A DNA stretch of 64,000 nt from NCBI RefSeq assembly GCF_030272615.1, contig NC_081405.1, forward strand, positions 19,180,547 through 19,244,546. The letters run 5' to 3'. The translations under genes and the position numbers were made by a program. Positions within the stretch are counted from its first letter, which is position 1. Each line of letters starts with the position of its first letter. This DNA is from Cryptomeria japonica. Lineage: Eukaryota; Streptophyta; Pinopsida; Cupressales; Cupressaceae. A model generated the notes under the pieces. That model was given only the letters and a program-made list of their open reading frames with translations, was not told the origin of the DNA and did no database searches. Of the stretch, positions 44,458 to 54,400 are shown in pieces.

Positions 44458-44544
44458 GTTCTGGAATTTGTTAAGCAGCACATTAGTACTACACCACCAC
44501 CTCTAGCTGGGAATTCTGTTTATGTGGATTTCATGTTTCTGAAG
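44458..44544 (+). CDS. ORN: Oligoribonuclease, exon D (internal)
   Basis: After acceptor TTTGCAG the exon encodes VLEFVKQHISTTPPP and then LAGNSVYVDFMFLK, matching the L-A-G-N-S-V-Y-x-D-F-x-F-L-K segment of plant oligoribonucleases. The Asp of Y-V-D-F corresponds to the third acidic catalytic residue of the DEDDh fold (the Asp of GNSIGQD in the E. coli enzyme). It starts in phase 0, matching the end of exon C 31,817 bp upstream, and ends AAG before donor GTAAGA in phase 0. The next exon should start with K-Y-M-P-x-L; it was not found up to 64000. The exon is fully open and conserved, which argues that the giant intron is spliced. Confidence 0.93.
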
Positions 44545-45250
44545 GTAAGACATAGATTATGTGTTGTTTCAAAAATCTCTCATTCCATAATTGAACTCAG
44601 GATTTGAAGCAAGCGCATCTGAAGCTTGGTTTTCTATGATATAGATCTGCTTTTCATGGGAGCTTTTATATGTTTTTTATCTAGTTTTATAGGGAGGTCA
44701 TGATGTTTTCCTTAACAGACAAATAATCTGCAGCCATAGTTATGGATATTAGATAGTGTGATGTTAAATAAGTAAATGGTTCATGTAAAGAATACGTAGA
44801 TCCTCGTCTTCTGGAATAATCTTTAAGTGTCCGGTCTGTTGTTACTGAAATTAATTTTGTTAATATGTTTACAGTTTTCAACCATAGCAGTTTTCTGTTC
44901 CTTATACTGATTCAGAACTTGAATATATAATCCTCTTGTTTGAACTTTTGACATCTTTTGCAAAATTAATAAAGTTCAATTTATAGTTTAGTCTGACTGA
45001 ATATTTTTATTACTTCAGTTCTCCGTTGATAATGCTCCAATGAAAAGCAAATATTTTTTTCTGGATTATGCTTTTTCAGTCTCCTTTTATTATAACATCA
45101 TTTTCATGTTTGGATACTTTTTTGTTTTCCTTCTACAAGGTTATGTATTGCAAGTGAAAGTTTCTTATCACACTGGTTCATTTTTCTTTTCTATCTCCAG
45201 TGTTGTGTTTTAACTGTGTATGGTATAATTGCATGTCCTCCTGGTGCATG
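44545..45250 (+). other. Intronic sequence after exon D
   Basis: AT-rich sequence without recognisable coding similarity. It ends in GCATG, the left target duplication of the next element. Confidence 0.5.
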
Positions 45251-45532
45251 TGTAAGCAAATTTGAGCTGAGCCAAACAAAAGCTGCAAAAAGTTAAACAC
45301 AAACAATACCATGCTTCTTCATTTTTTCATTCAATACACATTACATATATATAGGATTCCATATCCTATATTATAGGAAACCTCCTTCAATGACTCCTAA
45401 ATATATTGAGTTGTTTTAACAACTCATTACAAACAAACATTCGTACCACTAATACAATAACCTATGTAATAAACTATAACAAACCTACCAGATTATTGTT
45501 TTTATGCATCCTATGATGCAATATTTCTAACA
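45251..45532 (-). repeat. 3' LTR, 282 bp
   Basis: It closely matches 47920-48206 with few substitutions and small indels. The sequence TATATATAGGATTCCATATCC is shared apart from a small TA-repeat length difference. Confidence 0.9.
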
Positions 45533-45619
45533 CCCCCCCATATTGCATCATTCTCCAAATGAGGTTAGTGGACCAACAATACTTGATGACCAGATTCAGT
45601 AGTTCATCATAAGGCATGA

Positions 45620-45910
45620 GTAGGGACATACACATCTAATCATGAGAAGCAATAGTGGAACTAGCCTCACTATGCTTACTATTCATTCATCCAAGGGTAG
45701 GGACAAACACATCTACCCATGGAACCAGGGATAGCGACTAACGCATCTATCCAAGGTCTTACATCAAGTTTGGATAGGGACACACACATCTGCTCACAAT
45801 AATTATGATTGGGGACACACATCCAATCATCATCTTGTGAATGGGGACAAACACATCCATTCACAAATAACCAACAATAGTGATTGGGGACAAACTCATC
45901 CAATCACAAA
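45620..45910 (-). repeat. Degenerate tandem repeat after gag
   Basis: About eight units of 30-45 bp contain GGGACA(A/C)ACACATC followed by ATCCAATCA-type words. They lie between the gag stop and the polypurine tract, where pol would be in a complete element. Confidence 0.75.
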
Positions 45911-45929
45911 TACAAACTTTTGATTTGAT

Positions 45930-46762
45930 TTAGAAAATATATTCTTCCTCACTATCTTCGTATGGAGGGTCTTTAGTAGCCACCCCATGAAGGCATTCTT
46001 CATCATCATCTGCAGCCAATACTGTATCTGTATTTAACTTCCCATCAAGGAGATCCTTGTCACGCTGAGTGCAATTCATAACAATGTGTTCCTTTTTCTT
46101 GCAATAGTAGCACAAAATTATATTCTTGAAGAAACGATTTCCCTTTGATGTAGAAGAACTAGATTTGGAGGAATGGTTAGGCCTATTTTTTCCATACATT
46201 GCAGTTTCCTCTATAGTTGAATCAATTTTCTTAGCTCCTTCATCAATCGAAGCAGATATTATTTCATCTAGGGTAGCATCTAATTTGTTTAATGTGAAAA
46301 CAATGTTTCCATAATTAGGAGGCATTCTATTTAACAAAATAGCTTTTGAATCTTCATTATCTAATTTAGCATCTATCCTAGCTAGTTGTTTCAATAGGGA
46401 GCGAAACTTACTGATATGTTGAACAATGTTGTCACCTTCCATCATTTCAGCCCGAACAATTTCTGCTTTAAGTTCATCTTTACACTTGATGCTTTTGATC
46501 CAAACAAAGTATTCAAATTATCCCAAACTTCATTTGAAGTCTTCGATAGGTATGCATCTAACGCTGCAAGACCAATCAAAGCTATTGCTCTTCGATCTTT
46601 CACAATCCATTTTTTGCTTTCATCGACATCAGTTGGCCTTGTTGTTGCTCCACTTACTATATCCCACAAATCCTTTTCAATAAGGATCAACTGTAATTTG
46701 ATTTGCCATGTATGAAATTTTGAACCCTCAAATTTTTCTACCAATATACTATTTTTCTCCAT
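45930..46762 (-). pseudogene. Copia gag with one frameshift
   Basis: The first part starts MEKNSILVEKFEGSKFHTW and includes LWDIVSGATTRP, typical of UBN2-type copia gag. Near 46445 a one-base frameshift moves the reading to MMEGDNIVQHISKFRSLL, which continues to an intact zinc knuckle CYYCKKKEHIVMNC (C-x2-C-x4-H-x4-C). It ends in an acidic tail, EDSEEEYIF. Gag would form the particle that packages element RNA. Apart from the frameshift there is no internal stop, so decay is slight. No protease motif D-S/T-G follows. Confidence 0.92.
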
Positions 46763-47588
46763 TTAAAAAGAAATATTATTTGGCTTTCCCCCCGTAATCT
46801 AAGTAATATTAAAGGTGTCGGGTTCCACCAATAATGCACCTTAACACTTTTGCAAAATTGAAAACTTAAACTAAATAATAAAAAATCACTAATTTAAATG
46901 ACTTGACCTATCATGAACTTCAAACTATTATTAGACACTTAATCCTCTCACCTCTTATCAACATGTAAAACACACCAACAAAATCCATGCTTCTGTTGAG
47001 TAGAAAGGAGGATATGTGATTGTGGAATCTCTATAACGTTTCTCCCATGCATATCTCTCTTGGTTGCAATAGTTTAAATTTACTAGCAGTTCAATCACCA
47101 TAGAAATCATGATGAATCAACAGGCATGGGCAATGCTCAATTGCTGCAGCAATAAGGAATACTCACGAACTAGAAGCAATCATCACATTTAAATGTTTTT
47201 ATAGTGTGTGTCTATCTTGCTCTATGCACAAATGAGCAACCAGATTTTTCAAAACTTCACTTGCAAACTGTTTTGTGCCATAATCATGTTCTTAATATCA
47301 AAGAGATAAAGACCTCTTACACAATTGAATGCATGCAGAGGAAGATTATAATTTGCTGGGTGGTATGCATGCCTTTATCACACTAGGCTGGGTAATATTT
47401 ACCTCAGATTTGCTGGAATGAACAGATTCATGCTGCAACAAACATAATTTATACAATTTTTTTAAATGAAAATGATTCACATCCGCTGCTGGTTTCTATG
47501 TATCTCCTTTAGCAGAGATCTCACGCCACCAATATTATTGCGAAGAGATCAATCTTTAGATTGGGCGTAAACAACCACCTGGGCATTT

Positions 47589-47811
47589 CTACTCAATCAT
47601 GTATGCATAACTGTAATTATTTGGCGGCTTCACATTAGCTGGCTTATAAGCTTCAGAAGCTAGATGACAAGCACCTTGTTCACAACTTTCCTTTGGATCG
47701 CATGTATGCATAACTGTAATTATTTGGCGGCTTCACATTAGTTGGCTCATAAGCTTCAGAAGCTAGACAGCAAGCACCTTGTTCACAACTTTCCTTTGGA
47801 CCACTTCCTCT
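47589..47811. repeat. Tandem duplication of about 111 bp in the gag leader
   Basis: Both units begin CATGTATGCATAACTGTAAT and contain GGCGGCTTCACATTAG(C/T)TGGC and TTCACAACTTTCCTTTGGA, with only a few differences. Confidence 0.88.
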
Positions 47812-47907
47812 CAATTTAACGAAGATCACAATGCATATCTTGGCCTTCAGATTTTCTTGTAAGCTAGAATCTCATGAAAAGATATCGAACTGATCAAAGA
47901 AAGTATA

Positions 47908-47919
47908 GCTCTGATACCA
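47908..47919 (-). other. Primer binding site of the gag-only element
   Basis: The reverse complement is TGGTATCAGAGC, directly adjacent to the LTR start at 47920. Confidence 0.9.
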
Positions 47920-48206
47920 TGTAAGCAAATTTGAGCTGAGCCAAATGAAAGCTGCAAAAAATTAAACACAAACAATACTGTGTTGCTTCAGTTTTTCGTT
48001 CAATAGACATTACATATATAGGATTCCATATCCTATATTATAGGATACCTCCTTCAACAACTCCTAAATATATTGAGCTGTTTTAACTTTTAACAACTCA
48101 TTACAAACAAACATTCGTATCACTAATACAATAACCTATATAACAAACTATAACAAACCTACCAAATTATTGTTTTTATGCATCCTATGATGCAATATTT
48201 CCAACA
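47920..48206 (-). repeat. 5' LTR, 287 bp
   Basis: Partner of 45251-45532, with the same TG...CA ends. Confidence 0.9.
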
Positions 48207-48680
48207 GCATGATCACCCTTGTAACCACAATGGTAGCACAACAATTGGTGAGATAGAATGCGTATGGTAGGAAGGAGAATTCAAACGTTTGAGCACCGAC
48301 TCACTTCTAAATATGGTTGTAGTTTTTAATAGTGAATGTGTTGCAGCTGACAATATTACTACCTGAAAAGGAGCGAACCATGCCTAGATAATATTCATAT
48401 TTTTCCAATGATATGTTTATACACATTAATAATAGAAATATTTTGCCAGATATCAGGATGTGATTTTTGATGTGTCTTTCCCCAACCGTAGTCAAATCAA
48501 TGTTCCATGGAGTTTCAGGGATAGGGGGTCATGGACTAGTTGGGGGTATATATATATTATATACACACACTAAGTCACAGACTGGGGTTTGTGTTGGAAA
48601 GAAAAAAAATTTCAAATTCAATTCGTCAATAAATTTTTTTTAAAGGAAAACCACAATGATTGTAAATCTAATTGTATATT
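48207..48680. other. AT-rich spacer, no gene
   Basis: Low-complexity AT-rich stretches including a short TATATA/ACACAC run near 48550. No coding similarity was seen. Confidence 0.4.
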
Positions 48681-49075
48681 TTTTTTTCGTTTGACATTAA
48701 AATACTTATTAATATATTGCATTATTATTCATATGTAAACATTTAATATTATTTTAAAAACTAAAATAAAATTTTATGGAAATTAAAACCAAAAATACAA
48801 ATTGTGATGATACGAGAGAATATAAATTATAAATTTTATAGTGATAATCTTGAGAATCACGGGAATCCCCTTCTAATTTTTTTTTGTATGACATTAAAAT
48901 ACTTATTAATATATTGCATTATTATTCATATGTAACATTTAATATTATTTAAAAAACTAAAATAAAATTTTATGGAAATTAAAACCAAAAATACAAATTG
49001 TGATGATACGAGAGAATATGAATTATAAATTTTATAGTGATAATCTTGAGAATCATGGGAATCCCCTTCTAATTC
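48681..49075. repeat. Tandem duplication, two units of about 197 bp
   Basis: Both units share GACATTAAAATACTTATTAA, ATTGTGATGATACGAGAGAA and GGGAATCCCCTTCTAATT. They differ by a handful of substitutions and indels, so the duplication is fairly recent. Confidence 0.92.
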
Positions 49076-49177
49076 CATAAATTATAATTATTATAGGGAT
49101 GATTTTCAATCCTTTTATATCTAATATTTGTCATTCTCCTGTTCCATTTTGTTTATATGAATTTGTTTGTTCAGTTT

Positions 49178-49460
49178 TTGACCTTAGTTCTGCAAGGGCT
49201 TGTCTTTGCATTGGCTTCTCTTAACCTACCCTTGCTTATATGGCTTTTGGGATGTTGTCATCTTCTCTATTAGCGAAAACGAAAAGCCGTCGACATACAA
49301 TCATGTCCTTTGTTGTTCAACTTTGCTGGCTCTCCTTTGAGTTTTTCATTGTTGGCTATGCACGAAGGCACTAATGCTTTCATTGATTGTCAAACTTGGC
49401 AGTGGTAGTTTTGGGTTGGTTTATAAAGGAGTTCTGGCACTTGAGTGTTGTCATGGCCAT
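49178..49460 (+). pseudogene. Receptor-like kinase fragment
   Basis: One frame reads LNLPLLIWLLGCCHLLY, a transmembrane-like segment, then a stop, then RKRKAVDIQ, a basic stop-transfer. It continues through GSPLSFSLLAMHEGTNAFID, which resembles the F-S-Y-x-x-L-x-x-A-T-N-N-F segment before the kinase domain. After a one-base frameshift KLGSGSFGLVYKGVLA follows at 49392-49439, the glycine-rich ATP loop of a Ser/Thr receptor-like kinase. No catalytic loop follows. The layout suggests a lectin- or SD2-type receptor kinase, but the subfamily is uncertain. It is truncated and broken, so a relic. Confidence 0.75.
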
Positions 49461-49674
49461 CGTTAGCTCCCCCACGTACCCTACCCCAATGTGCAACAGA
49501 TCTTTACCATTCTTTGAAAAACAAATGAAATTCCTAGATGGTAAAACAATAAATTTTTTGTAGGGTTTAATAAAAAACTAGAATCTTATGTGTTTGTCTA
49601 GATGAATCTTATTGATGAGTTTAAACCAATTTTTTGGGATTATAATTATATTCATAATATGCGAGCTCTCTTTT

Positions 49675-49690
49675 GTGTGTGTGTGTGTGT
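49675..49690. repeat. (GT)8 microsatellite
   Basis: Eight GT units in a row. Confidence 0.95.
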
Positions 49691-49874
49691 ATTTGATAGA
49701 TAAGAACCACCAAATGAGTAGCTCTTATATAATTTAAACCAAAAAAGAAAGAGCGCATTTGTTCAGATCCAAACCAAGCCATATACAACTTATTCCTTTG
49801 GCTTCCTAAGGTACACCAAAAATTGTAGACCCTTCGACACTTCGTAGGCACGCTTCACCTATGGAGGGGAAAGA

Positions 49875-50300
49875 ATATCAGCATGATGTCCAATATAGAA
49901 GTTGAAAATTTTTGTGTTGCAAATTAGTCCATCTCTTAATAGATTGATTTCTTTGATGGTTTTGTTGTTTTTTAATGTGGCATTGTCATCAAATGCTCCA
50001 CCGACTGTTCCTTCCACTTCTTTGATGTTGAAAGATAAGATTTCATTGTTAGCACACTCTTGAATCTCCTTTTTGATGAAGGTGTGGCCAAGGAGTTTTT
50101 TCTACCACTTTCACAACAAAACCAGATTCACATTCATTATAAATTTCTCATATAGTCTCTCGTTGTTAATATGATCATCATTGCATAATTGTGTTCCAAT
50201 TATTTGTTGAATGGCCTTAATGACTCCCTTATGCTTGACATTGCACAATCTACATATTTGCACCATCTAGACCTTGAGAAGGCATAGGCATTCGCAAGCC
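49875..50300 (-). pseudogene. Unidentified coding-like segment, minus strand
   Basis: One minus-strand frame stays coherent for about 130 codons with only two or three stops. It contains ICRLCNVKHKGVIKAIQQII, KKLLGHTFIKKEIQECANNE and ILSFNIKEVEGTVGGAFDDN, with protein-like composition. I do not recognise the family. It lies downstream, on the same strand, of the RNase H fragment at 57290-57700, from which it is separated by the E3 insertion, so both may be parts of one old retroelement. It could also be chance in AT-rich DNA. Confidence 0.3.
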
Positions 50301-51465
50301 ACATTCATCCATGTCACTATCTTTGTAGTGCTTAGAAAAGAGACTTGTATATTGTTGACGTGTCTGAAATCGCATTGCTGCAAACTCCATACGGCCAACG
50401 CAGAATAGAATAGCCGACTAATTATCCTACTCTATCTTGAGATAAGGAAGTCTCTAATGCTGTTTTCTAAGTTTGATCAAAGGAGACTACCTCAAGGTTT
50501 CTTTTGTCAGGTCTTGACTGCGGGATCTCTCAGTGGCTTTATGTGTTTATGCTGGAAACACAAGGGGGCTTACGTTTGATTAGTAATTTCATATGCGAAT
50601 TCCCAGGGACCTCTTTTGGTTTTCTTTCAGGTGATGTTGATTTATTTGAAGCTGATTTAGCAAGACTGGATTTCTAAAAAAAAGGGATAAAATTGGGAGG
50701 AAAGAAAGGAAGGGTAGAGAGAGAGAACAGTAAATATTAACTAGGACAACAGATTTACCCAAGCAGACAGACACCTCCAGGAAACCAGGTTAAGCATCAT
50801 CAGTCATTCAGACACAATGTTTGCATAAACTTAGTGCAATCTTCAAAGGAGAAACCAGATTTTCATATTACCAAATACAATATTAGAACTTCTATATTCA
50901 TGATATGTGTACTTTTGATAATCGAACTGAATCATAAAATAGCCCAGATTAACCATGCAGAAAGGAAAAAAAGCAATCAGCTATCCTCTAATGGTATGGA
51001 CTGTGGAGATTCTATCAGATGCTTGGTAAGAACTGCTGTGTAAAATGAACGGACATAATTAAAAGCTTTCTAATTTAAATGAAGAAGGAGACCATGCACT
51101 CACAAGGAAATTTGAAGGTAATTTCAATCCATTGTATTAATTCCAGCAAAATTTCTTCAGAGCTTTCGCAACAATTCAAGAACTTCCTCCCAAATGAGGG
51201 AAAACCAGTCCCCTTAAATAGGTTTCCAAAAATGGATGAATGGCCAAGATCTAATCTAAACAAGTGGCCCAGATTCATCCTTACAAAAGAGGGACCCACA
51301 CTCATAAATAGGGAGATAAATATCTACAACTACCCCAAAAGGAGCAATAACTACCAAAGGATAATTACAACTTTGAAATAATCCAAAAAGGGGAGGTGCA
51401 CAAAAAACTTTACAATATGTTGACCAAAAGTCAACTGTCACCCTTTTGGGACAAAAGTGCACTTT

Positions 51466-54400
51466 TTAAGACTTGGAGGGAAAAAAGCATTTTTGAGAAA
51501 CTGCTTTCTCTATTCTGGTTTCACATTCCTTTTGCAGAAACTGGTCTTCGCCATGCAGGTATTCTCGCCATAAATCACGACCTGCTGCTCGTTCCTCGCG
51601 GACATATTCTTGAAACTTGATGCATAATTGGAAGAGGGGATTGAAAGGGGGCATGGGAGGGTGGCGAATTTTGTATTGCATGCCTTCGAGATACTGGTCC
51701 ACGTGTCTTAAACCGTCCTTCCAGCTGGAGCGATTACGCTCGAAGCATAATATGTCTGAATGGAACTGACCAGCAAAACTCAAGTCTTCAATGGAATAAG
51801 AAGCCTTATCTGCTCCCAATCTTCCCTCCCAATCCGGCCGGATTACACTGTCGGACAGGTCATTTATCCACCCCGAAACCATTGATCGGAGGATGGTCTT
51901 GCCTAGTTCTTGCATGTTCCCCAGAATCGCCTCACATGCGTCATTTTCTTTGTCAATAATTTCCTGGGCGTCGTTCTTCATGGTGATGGTCCAATACCAT
52001 TCCTTGAGAACACTGATGCTATGGGGATTCAAGATGTCAGGCAGTGTGGGAATTTGTGTATGTGTCCAGAAAAGAGCTCTTAGGAGGGGAAGGGTAGAGG
52101 CCGCTACTTCATGCATGTGAAGGGATTCTCTCTTTACTTCCAACAGCTTGACGAGAGTGAGCTCTCGATGGAGAGCCATTTCCTTTACTTCTTTGAGGAT
52201 CTGTTCTCCCTTTTTCTTGATGTCTTGCACCCATTCCTTAACGGCCTTTGCGGTATCCCGGATTCCTTCAAATTCAGTTGTGGTCCTCTGCGCCAATCCC
52301 ATTGGGGGAATATGGGATTCAGAGGGGTTGTGTAGTGGCCGTAGGAGCTTATCGATGTATCCCTCGGCTTGTTCAGCACGGGCCCGATACATGTCCTTTT
52401 CAGCCGTGATTTCCTCGAGCTGTCTGAGTATGTTTTGCACCGAGTCCTTAAATTCCTCCTTTTCTTGCTCTTTTGTAGCTCGTCCGATGGGGACAGTCGT
52501 AATGCTATAATCTGCCAGGGTTATTTGATCTGCTAGCTTGTTTACGGGCGGGGTAGCAATATGAAGAGTGCGGTTCCTTTGCCCATCCTTGGTTATCTTA
52601 GAGTATGTTCTCGGTTTCTTCTTCCCTTTTGCTTTTGTTTGATCCATTCGTGAGAAGATGTCTTCAAGGTCGATGGGCGCCTTGGTGGCGGCCCTGCGCT
52701 GAGCTCTGGCGATCAGCCACTCTTGAGGCACCGTCTGGGTTGAGGATAGGGTTAAGTTAGCACCTTGTGCTCCCATACTTCCAACTGGCTGATCACAAAT
52801 TAACAGCTGTCCCGCCATCGGAGGGGTGGAAGAAGGAGGAAGCTCTTTGTTTGCATCTGAGTTCTCCCCTATCTCACTGAATAATTGTCTGACATCTTCC
52901 TGTGATGGTGGCTCCTTGGTTCCCTCGAGCTCATGGATCTCGTCTGTTCTTTGTTCCCCTTCGACAGTTGAGTCGTCCTTGGGTGCATGGAGGAGTAGTA
53001 ATTCATGGCGGCTCTGCTGGGTAGGTTCATGCACTTCGATCCCCTGGGTGGATGGGATTTCTCCTTCCTCTATCTGGTCACCCGGCTTAGTCGGATTGGG
53101 GCCCTTTTGCTCGGTGTCCGGCATATCTGGAGCAGGAGGATCGTTGGCTTGGAATGCCTCTATGTCGCTCTGGGAAGGCGGAGCAGGTATGCAATCCAAA
53201 TCTATGGCACCATCGGGCGAACTGGGGTCTGAAGATGAAGTGGTCTCTGGCCTTCTTATGGGAATCTTCTCCCTCCTTGTTCTCTTGGACGTCCGAGTCC
53301 CTCTGCAAGCCTTAGTTTTCTTCCTTTTCTCTGGTTTTTCAGCTGATGTCCTTTCATCTTCGGAAGACTGAGAGTCGAAATTGCCCATCAGATGGTAAGT
53401 AAACTGGACCCCTTCATGGACTAGCCTCTCGATCTGGTGTTGTAACCATTGATCTGTGTATCTTGCCGGGGCTGCCATGATTGCTTCGAAATCCGTGATT
53501 GGGTCTTGAGACCAATCAACGCCTGGCAAGAGATGCCTCACTGCTTCGAATTCCCGGACTTGGAGACAGTTCCCCGAGTCTGTGAGCTGATCCGGGACCC
53601 GACGGTACTCAAAGAGTCGCATTTGCTGCACACTCAATCTAGAATATTCCCGTCGCCTGACTTCGTAGTCATCGGAGCAATTTTTCCAGTAATCTTCAAT
53701 TGACTCCTTTGCTCTGTAGCGCCTACCGTAAGCTCTCTTTGCCAAATTGTCATGATCAAAACATTTTCTTGGGAAATGTTCCTGTAGGCCATAAGAGGCT
53801 AGCTCTGCAAGGGACTCTTCTGCTAGGGTGGGAGTTCTCAATTGGACATCATGGTTGCCTATGATCATTGGAAATGCGAATCCAGCCTGCTTGCTTTCTC
53901 GTAATAATATGCCGGCAGGGCGTGATTGCCTTGCCACTTCCATGAGGACTACTTTATCGGTTGGGTACCGCGGAAGTCGAAGGGGGGCACCTTTAAAGCC
54001 AGCAATTCGGATGTAGGAGAATCTTGGGAACTGAATAAACCAGGCCCCATACCTCTGCACTAAAATGGTAGCTTGCTCCGAGAGCCTTATGTGTAACCCT
54101 CCCTGCATTAGCCTGACTAGACGCATTGTGAAGGCGTCGTTGACACGTTCGTACTGTCCAACCGCGTAAGCCGGGCTGCTCTTTTCCCTTTGAGCTATAT
54201 CCTGGTAGTGCAGCTGCGGGTAGCAATCATAAACCTTTACCTGACCAGGCCCATTCCCGATCTCACCTTTCATTATTAATCCTGGCAGTGGCTGGTTCTT
54301 TGCGAACATATAGACCAAATAGGAGGTCATGGTGAAATACTTCTTTGTCTCAAGCTCAATCAGCTGAGCGTGGATGTTATCACTTATGATCTGAGCCCAG

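Larger units (their letters stand above)
45251..48206 (-). mobile_element. Gag-only Ty1/copia element, 2.96 kb, TSD GCATG
   Basis: Terminal repeats 45251-45532 and 47920-48206 start TGTAAGCAAATTTGAGC and end ATTTC(T/C)AACA. GCATG flanks both sides (45246-45250 and 48207-48211). The primer site (minus strand, 47908-47919) and the polypurine tract (ATGGGGGG, minus strand, beside 45532) are in place. Only gag is present; protease, integrase and reverse transcriptase are missing cleanly. Confidence 0.93.

Noticed and set aside
52826-53371. 181-codon plus-strand frame
   Set aside because: Antisense to the 1210-codon frame; its Ser/Gly-rich composition mirrors the acidic Pro/Ser region on the other strand.
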